DNA from: PALSA-243 sp963743705
Lineage (GTDB): Bacteria > Acidobacteriota > Terriglobia > Bryobacterales > Bryobacteraceae
NCBI GenBank assembly: GCA_963743705.1
Contig: CAVUQS010000022.1
Coordinates: forward strand, 189,534 to 253,533
DNA length: 64,000 bases
Direction of reading: 5' to 3'
The notes beneath the pieces are model-generated. The model did not search any database and was not told where the DNA came from. It was given only the letters and a program-made list of their open reading frames with translations. Numbering within the stretch: the stretch's first letter is position 1; each line of letters begins with the position of its first letter. A program made the position numbers and the translations under genes. Shown piece after piece: positions 1 through 8,701 of this stretch.

Positions 1-48
1 GTCAACCACATGGCGCAAGCGCTGCTCGATTTAGACCGCCACAAATAG
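1..48 (+). CDS. C-terminal end of an upstream gene (partial)
   Basis: The first 15 codons of the window form an open frame ending VNHMAQALLDLDRHK and a TAG stop at 46-48. A downstream gene on the same strand starts about 18 bases later, as expected for a gene tail in a tight operon. The fragment is too short to identify, and it could be a chance open frame at the window edge. Confidence 0.35.
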   Translation, partial: VNHMAQALLDLDRHK

Positions 49-65
49 CCGCGTGCTAAATTGCG

Positions 66-1850
66 GTGGTGAACGCCGCCCGCACCCTAACGCAAGTCCT
101 CGAAGAGACCGCGCGCGCGCACGGCAATTCTCCGGCTCTGCGCCAGCCGTCTGACGGCGCGCCAGGTGGTTATCTCACTTACACCTGGAACGAATACGGG
201 CCGCGGCGGGTGAAATCGCGGCCGGACTCGACGCGCTCGGCATCGCCAAGGGCGATATTGTCGCGCTGAATTCCGAGACGCGGCTGGAATTTTATCTCGC
301 CGATTTCGGCATCCTCGGGCAACGGCTCCATCGCCGCGGCACTGTATCCGAGCTACCCTGCGGCCGATCTGATTCGCACCATCGAATCGCTGAATGCGCG
401 CGTGGTTTTCGTCGAAAACCCGAAGATGTTCGCCGCGCTGCGCGGCGCGCGCGTGCCGCATTGGATTTTGCTCACCGGCGAAGCCGAAGGCGCGATGCCA
501 CTGGCGGCGCTACGCGAACTAGGGCGCGCGGCAGTGGGCCGCGATCCCGAATTGCCGGCACGATTGCGCGCGCGCGTGTCGCCTTCGGATCCCGCGATTC
601 TCTACCTTACTTCGGGCGCGACGGGCGAACCGAAAATGGCGCTGGTCACGCACCAGGCGATCGTGACGAATATCGATATGGGACCCGATGTTCTGCCGTT
701 AGGTCCCGAGGATTCCACGGTCGCGTTTCTGCCTTCGGCGCATATCGCGCAGCGCGTAGTGATCGAGTTTCTGCCTGTCCGCTGCGGCATGCCAGTTACG
801 TTTTTCGAGAGCCTGTTGAAGCTGCCGCAGGATATCCGGAAGGTCCGGCCCACGATTCTGCTGGCGCCGCCGCGCATGTGGGAACGCATCTATTCCACCA
901 TCTGCACGGAATTGAACAAGCGGCCCGCCGCCGCCCGCAAAGCGTTCTACGCCGCGCTGGCGATGGGTTTGGCCGCGGCGCGTTACCGCCACGCCGGAAG
1001 GCCAGTGCCGTTGCGTTTGCGCGCGCCGTTGCGGCTTGCCGATCGTTTGATGTTCCGCAAAGTACGCGATCGTTTCGGCGGGCGGATTCGCGTGGCGGCG
1101 TCTGGTGCGGCGCCGCTCAGCAAAGACCTGGCCGAGTTCTACGACGCCATCGGCATGCCGCTAATCGAGGGCTACGGGCTCACCGAAGGCGGCGTGGTTA
1201 CGCTCAACCCACTGGACCGCCCGAAGCCCGGCAGCATCGGCAAGCCGCTGGCATGCGTCGAATTGCATCTCGCGGATGATAACGAGGTGGTGATCAAGAG
1301 TCCTACTCTTTTTTCCGGCTATTGGAACGACCCTGAGACTACTGCGGAAGTGTTGCGCGGCGGCTGGCTTTACACCGGCGACCTCGGGCGCATCGACGAA
1401 GACGGGTACGTCTTCATCACGGGCCGAAAAAAGGAACTGATCGTTTCCTCGACGGGCAAGAAAGTTTATCCTTCGCGCGTGGAGGGACTATTCAAGATGG
1501 AGCCGCTGGTGAGCCATGTGCTGCTTTGCGGCGACCGTCTGCCGTTTGTCACCGCGTTGTTCACGATCAATGCCGCGGCGGCGAGAACGCTCAAGGGAAT
1601 GGACGAATGGAAGGGCCGCCCGGAAGAGGAATTGACGCAGGCGCCGCCCGTAAAGACGGAAATTCAGAAGGCTGTGTCGCGCGTCAACCGGCAGTTAGCG
1701 CCGTTTGAACAGATCCGCAAATACCGAATCCTGCCGCGCGAGTTTTCCATCGAGCAAGGCGAACTGACCGCGACCATGAAAGTGCGCCGCACGCGCGCAA
1801 TGGAAAATTTCAAGCAGCAGATCGATGAACTATATGCTGGCCGGGAGTGA
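66..1850 (+). CDS. Long-chain acyl-CoA synthetase (AMP-binding), frameshifted
   Basis: The product would activate fatty acids to acyl-AMP and then acyl-CoA. From a GTG start at 66 or 69, the N-terminus (RTLTQVLEETARAHGNSPAL) is readable to about position 197. It continues in a second frame to about 318 (ALGIAKGDIVALNSETRLEF) and then in the first frame to the stop, so two indels of opposite sign disrupt it; about 594 residues would result. ANL-family motifs are clear: the P-loop TSGATGEPK near 610-640, EGYGLTEGG near 1165, the hinge YTGDLGRIDEDGY near 1371 and the GRKKELI core with the catalytic-Lys region near 1430. An internal ATG at 402 would give 482 residues lacking the N-terminal lobe. 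The indels could be sequencing errors or real decay. It converges on the adenosine deaminase gene, overlapping its 3' end by 21 bases. Confidence 0.85.
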
Positions 1851-2771
1851 ACCCGACGCAGCGAACCCATAGCGGAAAGCGTTGGCGGCGATCCCGCGAA
1901 GTTCGGTTTCGCTGAATCCGAAAGCGCGCGCCGCGAGCGCGTATTCGCCATCGAGCGTGCATCGGAACATCGCCGGGTCGTCCGTGTTGAGCGTGATCGG
2001 GACGCCCGCGTCGAACAGCCGCCGGACCGGGTGGTCTTCGATCCGCTTGACCACGCCAGTAACCAGGTTGCTGGTGATGCAAATTTCCAGCGGGATATCG
2101 CGATCGCGCAATTCGCGCATCATATCCGCGTCGTGTATGGCGGCGATGCCGTGGCCGATCCGTTCGGCGCCCAGCGCCAGCGCCGCCCGAATGGATTCCG
2201 GGCCCATGCTCTCGCCGGCGTGCGCAGTCAAGCGCAGGCCGGCCTTTTTGGCGAATGCGAATGTTTCGCCGAAACGTTCGGCGGGGCCGCGCTCTTCGCT
2301 GCCTCCGATGCCGAACGCGATGACGCCCTGGTCGACCCGCTCCGCCGCCAGTTCCGCCACCCGCTGCACGTGCTCCTCTCCGAACTGGCGCACAGCGTCG
2401 AGAATCCAATGCGTCTCGACCGGCGAGCCCTTGGCCGCTTCGCGAATGGCGTCGAAGATCGGCCCGAATTCCTGGCCTTTCCACAACACCACGCCCGCGG
2501 CCACGATGATCTCGGCGTAACGCACGTTCTGGGCTTCGAGATGCTCAAGCAGGCGGCGCGTAATCAGTGCGTAATCGGAAGGCGTGCGCAGCCGCTTGCC
2601 GATGGCGCCGAAGGCTCTGAGGAACGCGTCGAAATCGGCGTATTGGTAGAGGGCGCGAAACTCTTCCACGGGCGTTGCCGGATCGAGTTCATGCAGAGTT
2701 TCTGGCTCGATCGACCCTTCCAGGTGCAAATGCAGCTCGGCTTTCGGCAGCGTCCGCAGGAAATCGTCCAT
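1830..2771 (-). CDS. add: Adenosine deaminase
   Basis: This 313-residue protein should deaminate adenosine to inosine (purine salvage, cytoplasm). The zinc site of the metal-dependent hydrolase fold is complete: H14-x-H16 in ELHLHLEGS, H184 and catalytic E187 in TAHAGES, H207 in RIGHGIA and D264/D265 in LNTDDPAMF. Length is slightly below the usual 330-340. It lies divergently from glgB with about 20 bases between the start codons, and its 3' end overlaps the acyl-CoA synthetase. Its frame is intact although both neighbours are frameshifted. Adenine deaminase of the same superfamily is the main alternative. Confidence 0.9.
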   Translation of the reverse strand: MDDFLRTLPKAELHLHLEGSIEPETLHELDPATPVEEFRALYQYADFDAFLRAFGAIGKRLRTPSDYALITRRLLEHLEAQNVRYAEIIVAAGVVLWKGQEFGPIFDAIREAAKGSPVETHWILDAVRQFGEEHVQRVAELAAERVDQGVIAFGIGGSEERGPAERFGETFAFAKKAGLRLTAHAGESMGPESIRAALALGAERIGHGIAAIHDADMMRELRDRDIPLEICITSNLVTGVVKRIEDHPVRRLFDAGVPITLNTDDPAMFRCTLDGEYALAARAFGFSETELRGIAANAFRYGFAASGSLPASI

Positions 2772-2790
2772 ACTTGACTATTAGGCTCTC

Positions 2791-4946
2791 ATGACTTCCG
2801 AAGAAATCGAAGCAATAGTGGGCGGTTATCATGGCGACGCGTTCCGCATTCTTGGCCCGCACAGCCGGAACCGGAAGAACCATTCTCAGAAGACACGCTG
2901 GGAAGTGCGCGCCTTCCTGCCGCAAGCGGAATCGGTGGCGGTGGCTGCGGGCGGCGAATCCGTGGCCGATGGAGAAACTGCACGCCGAGGGTTTCTTCTG
3001 CGCTTCGCTTCCCGGCGCGCCGTGCGAATACAAATTGCGCGCCAAGCTCTGGGATGGCCGCGAAATCGAGATCGACGACCCGTACCGGTACGGCGCGCAG
3101 ATTTCCGATTCCGATCTCCACCTGCACTCGGAAGGCACGCTGTATGAGGCTTATCGAACGCTGGGCGCGCAAGTCGAGCGACGCGGGCGTGCGCTTTGCA
3201 GTTTGGGCGCCGAACGCATTGAACGTCACCGTTGCCGGCGAGTTCAACGATTGGGATACTCGCCGCTATCCGATGCGCCGCCGCAACGGCGGAGTGTGGG
3301 AGCTTTTCATCCCCGGGCTGGGCGCGGCGCGCCGTACAAATATTACGTGCGCTCGCAGCTTGCGGGGTATGAGCAGTTTAAGTCCGATCCTTATGCGCTC
3401 GCCTGCGAGACGCCGCCGAAATCGGCATCGGTGACGTGGACGCACGATGGCTATGAGTGGCACGACGCAGAGTGGCTGCAGGCCCGAGCGTCGACGGACT
3501 GGTTGAAATCGCCGGTTTCGGTTTACGAAGTCCACCTGGGGTCGTGGATGCAAGGCTTGAGTTATCGCGACCTCGCGGTGAAGCTAGTGGAATACGTGAA
3601 GCTGATGGGCTACACGCACATCGAACTGTTGCCCATCATGGAGCATCCGTTCAGCGGTTCATGGGGATATCAGGTAATCGGCTACTTCGCGCCCACCTCA
3701 CGCTTTGGCGACCCCGACGACTTCAAGTTTTTTGTGGACCGCTGCCACCAGGCCGGTATCGGCGTCATTGTCGATTGGGTGCCCGCGCATTTTCCGAAGG
3801 ACGCGCACGGTCTCGGCTTCTTTGACGGCACCGCGCTTTACGAGCACGCCGATCCGCGGCAAGGGCGAGCATCGCGATTGGGGAACGAAGATTTTCAACT
3901 ACGGCCGCAACGAAGTGCGCACGTTTCTGATTTCGAACGCGCTTTTCTGGTTGAAGGAATATCACATCGACGGCCTGCGCGTGGACGCCGTGGCTTCGAT
4001 GCTCTATCTCGACTATTCGCGCAAGCAGGGCGAGTGGATTCCCAACCAATTCGGCGGCAACGAAAACCTCGACGCCATCGATTTGCTGCGGCGCTTCAAC
4101 GAGCAGGCGCACAAGGTACCGGGCGTATTCACCGCGGCCGAGGAATCGACGGCTTTCCCGGGGGTTTCGAAGCCGGTCTATCTCAGCGGGCTCGGCTTCA
4201 CCATGAAGTGGAACATGGGCTGGATGCACGACATGCTGCAGTATTTCAGCAACGATCCGGTGTACCGAAAATTCCACCAGAACGACATCACGTTCAGCAT
4301 GATGTATGCGTTCAGCGAGAATTTCATGCTGCCTATCTCGCATGACGAAGTGGTGCACGGAAAGCGCTCTCTACTGAGCAAGATGCCGGGCGACGACTGG
4401 CGCCAATTCGCCAATGCGCGGGCGTTCTTAGCCTATATGTGGGCGCATCCGGGCAAGAAACTGCTCTTCATGGGCCAGGATATCGGGCAACGCGAGGAGT
4501 GGAATCACGATGCGAGCGTGCCTTGGAACATACTGGAGTTCGATCCGCACCGGAAGCTGCAAAACCTGATGCGCGAGTTGAACCGCATCTATCGCGCGAA
4601 CCCCGCGCTCTACGAAGTGGACTTCCACTACGAAGGCTTTGAGTGGATCGACTTCCACGATGCGGAGTCCTCGGTGATCGCGTTCCTGCGGCGCGCGCAG
4701 AACCCCAAGGACTTTCTGGTCTTCTGCTGCAACTTCACGCCTGTGCCACGGCGCGGCTACGAATTCGGCGTGCCGGAAGAAGGCTTTTACGAGGAAATCC
4801 TCAATACCGATTCCGAATTCTTTGGCGGTTCGAATATCGGTAATGGGGGCATGGTGGCATCGCGGCCCGTGCCGAAGCACAACCGGCCGAATAGTATCGC
4901 AGTGACATTGCCGCCATTGGCCGTGGTAGCGTTCCGGAAGAGATAG
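2791..4946 (+). CDS. glgB: 1,4-alpha-glucan branching enzyme GlgB, multiply frameshifted
   Basis: Glycogen branching enzyme (GH13) moves alpha-1,4 segments to alpha-1,6 branch points. The reading starts at ATG 2791 (MTSEEIEAIVGGYHGDAFRI) and must change frame four times, near 2955, 3175, 3325 and 3860, to recover a continuous protein of about 715 residues. The pieces in order are the N-terminal GlgB domain, the CBM48 part (AGVRFAVWAPNALNVTVAGEF), the barrel start (SVYEVHLGSW, MEHPFSGSWGYQ) and the catalytic half in one long frame from about 3865. The last part holds the nucleophile Asp in DGLRVDAV, the acid/base Glu in TAAEEST and the HD pair in SHDEVVHG. All catalytic residues survive, which favours indel errors over long decay, but a pseudogene cannot be excluded. 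Confidence 0.88.
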
Positions 4947-4955
4947 GAAGAGCGC

Positions 4956-5678
4956 TCAGGCCAATTCCGCGAACCATCGTTCCGCTTCGGCGCGCAGTTG
5001 AGATCGCGTATACCCGGCGGCGCGGAATACGGGTTGGTGCTCGCGCCAAAGAACGGCGGTGGCTCCGGCGAGCAGGATGCGGTTCGCGTTCCAGACCAGG
5101 CGGTCGAGCGCGGCGGGCCTGGCGCCGCGCAGCAACCGGAGTGTGAAGGCTTGAAATTGCAGGTGCACTGTCTCCTCTTCAAGAATGCGATCGCAAATCG
5201 CCCTCAGTAATGCGGAACGGGTGGCTTGGCGCAGAGCGCTGTAGTACGGCATCGCGAGCACTTCCGCCGTGGCCAGGACGCGCATGCGCAGTTCCATACC
5301 GGCGAGGCTGCGGATGCTCCGGAATGCGCCGTCCACCCAGTGCCGCGTCATGCAAGGGATGCGCTGTAGTTCGAGAAAGCGGCCAAGAATGCGGCTGTGA
5401 CGTTGCTCCTCTTTCACAAACAGGCGTAACGCCTCCAGGTATTCGGGCTCACCACGCCGGGCCGCCCAGCGCGCGGCCTGCTGGAGCAAGCGGCGGCCCT
5501 GGCCGCTTTCCCCCAGTTGAAACTGTCGAATGGAAGCGCTCACAGCGCGGGTTTCGTCTTCCGAGAGCCGGTACAAGTCGCGCCACGGCAACGCGGGTTC
5601 GGACAGGTTGGATTGAAAATACGCCAGCCATTCCGACGAACGCGCGCAATGAGCCGGGAGAACAGTTTGAGCGGCCAT
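4956..5678 (-). CDS. Ferritin-like diiron protein
   Basis: The 240-residue protein shows the ligand spacing of a four-helix diiron carboxylate site: E57, E91-x-x-H94 (EEQRHS), E139 (ATAEVLAMPYY) and E169-x-x-H172 (EEETVHLQ). It has no signal peptide. Ferritin-like proteins of this pattern include oxygenases, hydroxylases and rubrerythrin-like peroxidases; the substrate cannot be told from sequence. It is transcribed from the side of the KdtA-LpxK gene and starts 24 bases downstream of that gene's stop, so the two may be co-transcribed. Its 3' end meets glgB with a 9-base gap. Confidence 0.65.
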   Translation of the reverse strand: MAAQTVLPAHCARSSEWLAYFQSNLSEPALPWRDLYRLSEDETRAVSASIRQFQLGESGQGRRLLQQAARWAARRGEPEYLEALRLFVKEEQRHSRILGRFLELQRIPCMTRHWVDGAFRSIRSLAGMELRMRVLATAEVLAMPYYSALRQATRSALLRAICDRILEEETVHLQFQAFTLRLLRGARPAALDRLVWNANRILLAGATAVLWREHQPVFRAAGYTRSQLRAEAERWFAELA

Positions 5679-5702
5679 GGGTACATCATATTACGGAGTA
5701 CT

Positions 5703-8087
5703 TTATTTTGTAAAGTAAATTTTGAGAGCGTCCAAGAATTCCGCTTCGCGGTCGAGCTTCATGACCACGCGCAGGAAATAGACCGGCATCTCGTATGTCA
5801 TTTCAGGCAGGTTTACGGCGTCCTTTTCGGTGGTCACCATGGCGTCCGCGCCTTGGAGGCGGAACTGGTGGACCATGCGAACGAGTTCGCGGGCGCGGTA
5901 GCGATGATGGTCTTCAAACTCCACCCACCCGGCAGGCTCGACGCCCAGGTGCGTTAAAGTGCGCCGGAACGATTGCGGATTTCCCAACGCGCAGAATGCG
6001 CCGGCGCGCTGAAAAGGAGGGGCCGCGGGAGGACGGGTTTCGCCGGTGATCGCGTTTACCCACACACTGGGCGCGAAGTCGGCGCGGAAGACCGGCGCCT
6101 CCGGGTTCCATCGACGGATGGTTCGCTCAATGGCGGGGGCGAGATCGGTAAACTCGGCGCGGGTGATCAACACGATTTGGGCCCGCGCAATGGCGGAGAA
6201 CGGTTCCCGCAGGCGGCCCAGTGGGAACACCCCGGCGCCGCCCAAAGGATCGAGCGCGTCCACCAGTACGATATCGACATCGCGCGCCAACGCGGTGTGC
6301 TGGAAGCCGTCGTCGAGAACCATGGCGTCGCAATGAAACTTGCGCTGCAGTTCAAGACCGACGGCGAAACGATCGGCGCCAATTCCCACGGGAGCGATTC
6401 CCGAACGCAGAAAGATCTGGGGCTCATCGCCGGTGTGATAGGCCGGGACCTTTGCGCCGGGAGCGAGCGCCAGCACCTTCTCGTGCGATACGCGGCCGTA
6501 ACCGCGCGTGAGAATTCCTGGCTTGGCGCCGCGGGCGGCGAGCATTGCGGCCACGCGCAGCACGCACGGCGTCTTGCCCGTGCCACCCATGCTGAGGTTG
6601 CCTACGCTGATAGTGAAGGCATCGAGCTTGCGCGGAGCCTTGCGCTTCAGACCTGCTCCCAGGAGCCACAACTCGCGCAAGGGCCATCCGAAGAGAATCA
6701 CCGGCAGAGCGGGACGGAAGCTCGGCAATCCGGCACGGTATGACTCGCAGACGATTTCGGCGGCGCGGGCGCTGGCGCCACGCTTCGATTCGGCGGCAAC
6801 GCGGGCCCGCTCTCCGAGACTGTGCGCCTCCTCGGGCGAACCGAGCAGGCGGCTAACTGCGCCCGCCAACTCGCTTGCAGACGAGATCTCGACCGAGGCG
6901 CGAGCGGCGCGAAAATCCTCGGCGATCGCAGTGAAGTTTTCCATGTGCGGGCCCACGATAACGGGCTTCCCGAACAGCGCAGGCTCGAGGATGTTGTGCC
7001 CCCCGGTATTTACCAGGGTGCCTCCCATGAAGACGACATCCGCAAACGCGAACAGGCCGCTCAACTCGCCAATGGAATCGAGCAGAAGCACGCCTGGGAG
7101 CGCGAGCGTCGAGCCCTCCACCAATGCCGAGCGGCGCACGTGGGGGATCCCTACAAGCTTGGCCGCCGTATCGTCAAAAGTGGGGGGTTTGCGCGGCGCG
7201 AGAATCAGCAACAGGCCAGGATTTCCTCTGGCGAGTTCACCGAACGCCGCGAGCACGGATTCGTCTTCGCCGGACGGCATGGTGCTTGCAGCGATCCAGA
7301 CATGGCGAGGCTGGATGCGGTCGATCAGACGGCGGACAGGTGAGGCTGGGGATGCGGCGCGCGCTTCGAAATCGTACTTGAAATTGCCCGCCGCGTATAC
7401 CCGCTCCGAGGGCGCGCCTATCGCGACGAAGCGCGCCCGCATTTCCTCGGATTGGGCGAGGATAACGTCTACCGCGCTCAGCGCCGCGGCGAAGAGCCAC
7501 GCGAAACGGCGATAGCGTGGGAAGGCGCGGTCGGAAATACGTCCGTTGACCAGCAGCAGACCCGCACGGATGCGCTTGGTCTCGCGGAACAGGTTCGGCC
7601 AGATTTCGGTTTCCGCCACCACCACCACGGATGGCTTCAGGGCGCGCAGGACGCGCCGTACGACGAAGACATAGTCGATCGGCGCGTAGAAGACGCCGGT
7701 GGCGAGATTGCCAAGCTTCGCCACCGCCGTGCCGCGTCCGGCGAGAGTCGAAACCGAAACGAAAATAGGGGCGTTGGGGAGTTGCGACCGCAAATGCCTC
7801 AGGAATTCGGCGCATGCCAAGACTTCACCCACCGAAACGGCATGCAACCAGATTGCGCCGGGACCGGTCTGTCTAAAGGAGCGCGGCAGGCGGCCGAAGC
7901 GTTCGGGTAGGGTGCTCCAATAAGCGCGGTCGGAGAAACCGCGAAAGAGGAAATACAATAAGATCAGCGGGCAACCAAGCGCCTGAAGGATCCGGTAGAG
8001 GAGATAAATGCCCCTTATTTTCAAACGTTTGGCTCTAATCTTGAGTATAGCCGGGACGTTCGCAGGGAACAATGCGGCGGCCGACAA
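5703..8087 (-). CDS. waaA-lpxK: Fused Kdo transferase (KdtA/WaaA) and tetraacyldisaccharide 4'-kinase (LpxK)
   Basis: A single 794-residue frame joins two lipid A enzymes that are normally separate. Residues 30-450 are a GT30 Kdo transferase: an N-terminal hydrophobic anchor near 28-48, the catalytic-base motif HAVSVGE with E88, the AETEIWPN block near 158, GNFKYD near 235 and GGHNILEPA at 362-370. Residues 460-794 are LpxK: Walker A GGTGKT at 501-506, LDDGFQH at 591-597 and TTEKDAV near 752. Both halves look catalytically complete. No ATG lies close to the KdtA domain, so the start at 8087 is tentative; it would overlap the divergent secreted-protein gene by 80 bases, and a non-ATG start near 8010 is possible. 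The enzymes act at the inner-membrane cytoplasmic face, LpxK just before KdtA in the pathway. Confidence 0.9.
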   Translation of the reverse strand: MSAAALFPANVPAILKIRAKRLKIRGIYLLYRILQALGCPLILLYFLFRGFSDRAYWSTLPERFGRLPRSFRQTGPGAIWLHAVSVGEVLACAEFLRHLRSQLPNAPIFVSVSTLAGRGTAVAKLGNLATGVFYAPIDYVFVVRRVLRALKPSVVVVAETEIWPNLFRETKRIRAGLLLVNGRISDRAFPRYRRFAWLFAAALSAVDVILAQSEEMRARFVAIGAPSERVYAAGNFKYDFEARAASPASPVRRLIDRIQPRHVWIAASTMPSGEDESVLAAFGELARGNPGLLLILAPRKPPTFDDTAAKLVGIPHVRRSALVEGSTLALPGVLLLDSIGELSGLFAFADVVFMGGTLVNTGGHNILEPALFGKPVIVGPHMENFTAIAEDFRAARASVEISSASELAGAVSRLLGSPEEAHSLGERARVAAESKRGASARAAEIVCESYRAGLPSFRPALPVILFGWPLRELWLLGAGLKRKAPRKLDAFTISVGNLSMGGTGKTPCVLRVAAMLAARGAKPGILTRGYGRVSHEKVLALAPGAKVPAYHTGDEPQIFLRSGIAPVGIGADRFAVGLELQRKFHCDAMVLDDGFQHTALARDVDIVLVDALDPLGGAGVFPLGRLREPFSAIARAQIVLITRAEFTDLAPAIERTIRRWNPEAPVFRADFAPSVWVNAITGETRPPAAPPFQRAGAFCALGNPQSFRRTLTHLGVEPAGWVEFEDHHRYRARELVRMVHQFRLQGADAMVTTEKDAVNLPEMTYEMPVYFLRVVMKLDREAEFLDALKIYFTK

Positions 8088-8610
8088 AGAGCCTCCACCA
8101 TTTCATCCCCCAGGCGCGGCCGAATTACCGCACCATGAAACCAACGATAAGGTGACCATCGGCGCCGACCCTTACATCTCGGGCGACAAGATGACGGCGG
8201 CGTTCGGCAAACTGATTCCCTATCAATACGGCATTCTGCCCGTGTTGATTGCGATCAAGAACGATAGCGGCCAGACGATCCAGATCAAAAACCTGAAGGC
8301 CGAATACGTGGGGCCTAACGGCGACCGCATCGAGTCCACGCCAGCGAAGGAAGTCCGCTTCGCGCGGCCGGTCAAGCGACCGAATGTGCCGATCACGCCG
8401 GTGCCGATCCCGAAGCGAAAGAACCCGCTGGAAGCGTGGGAAATTGAGGGCAGGTCGCTGGCAGCGGAAGTGATTCCAGCGGGCAACGTAGCGTATGGGT
8501 TCATCTATTTCCAGACCGGGCTGGAACGTGGCGCCAAGCTCTATTTGAGCGGCATCACAGCAGTGGCTACGGGCAAGGAATTGATGTTTTTTGAGATACC
8601 GCTTGAATAG
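8008..8610 (+). CDS. Secreted protein of unknown function
   Basis: This 200-residue protein starts at ATG 8008, supported by the strong ribosome-binding site GAGGAGA a few bases upstream. It begins with a basic n-region and a hydrophobic stretch (LALILSIAGTFAGNNAAA) that looks like a signal peptide cleaved near residue 25. The mature part contains a beta-rich segment (VLIAIKNDSGQTIQIKNLKA), which resembles the conserved core of small exported proteins, and a Pro-rich stretch (PITPVPIPKRK). I recognise no catalytic motif. The start lies inside the 5' end of the divergent waaA-lpxK reading frame, so either that start is further in or the two transcripts overlap. Confidence 0.65.
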   Translation: MPLIFKRLALILSIAGTFAGNNAAADKEPPPFHPPGAAELPHHETNDKVTIGADPYISGDKMTAAFGKLIPYQYGILPVLIAIKNDSGQTIQIKNLKAEYVGPNGDRIESTPAKEVRFARPVKRPNVPITPVPIPKRKNPLEAWEIEGRSLAAEVIPAGNVAYGFIYFQTGLERGAKLYLSGITAVATGKELMFFEIPLE

Positions 8611-8624
8611 AAAGACCTCTTTTC

Positions 8625-8689
8625 GACGCAGAGGCGCTGAGACGCGGAGAAAACTTTAGTCTCTCTCTGCGTCTCAGCGCCTCTGCGTC
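8625..8689. terminator. 26-bp inverted repeat between convergent genes (bidirectional terminator candidate)
   Basis: Arms 8625-8650 and 8664-8689 are complementary over 26 bases except for one position that forms G-U in RNA; the loop is about 13 bases. The element sits between the stop of the secreted-protein gene (8610) and the stop of pnp (8702), where a two-way terminator is expected. The arm sequence (GCAGAGGCGCTGAGACGC) belongs to a simple GACGC/GAGGC-type motif; a related single-arm copy lies at about 27790-27812, directly before pheT. Confidence 0.6.
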
Positions 8690-8701
8690 AAATCGAAGCT
8701 C

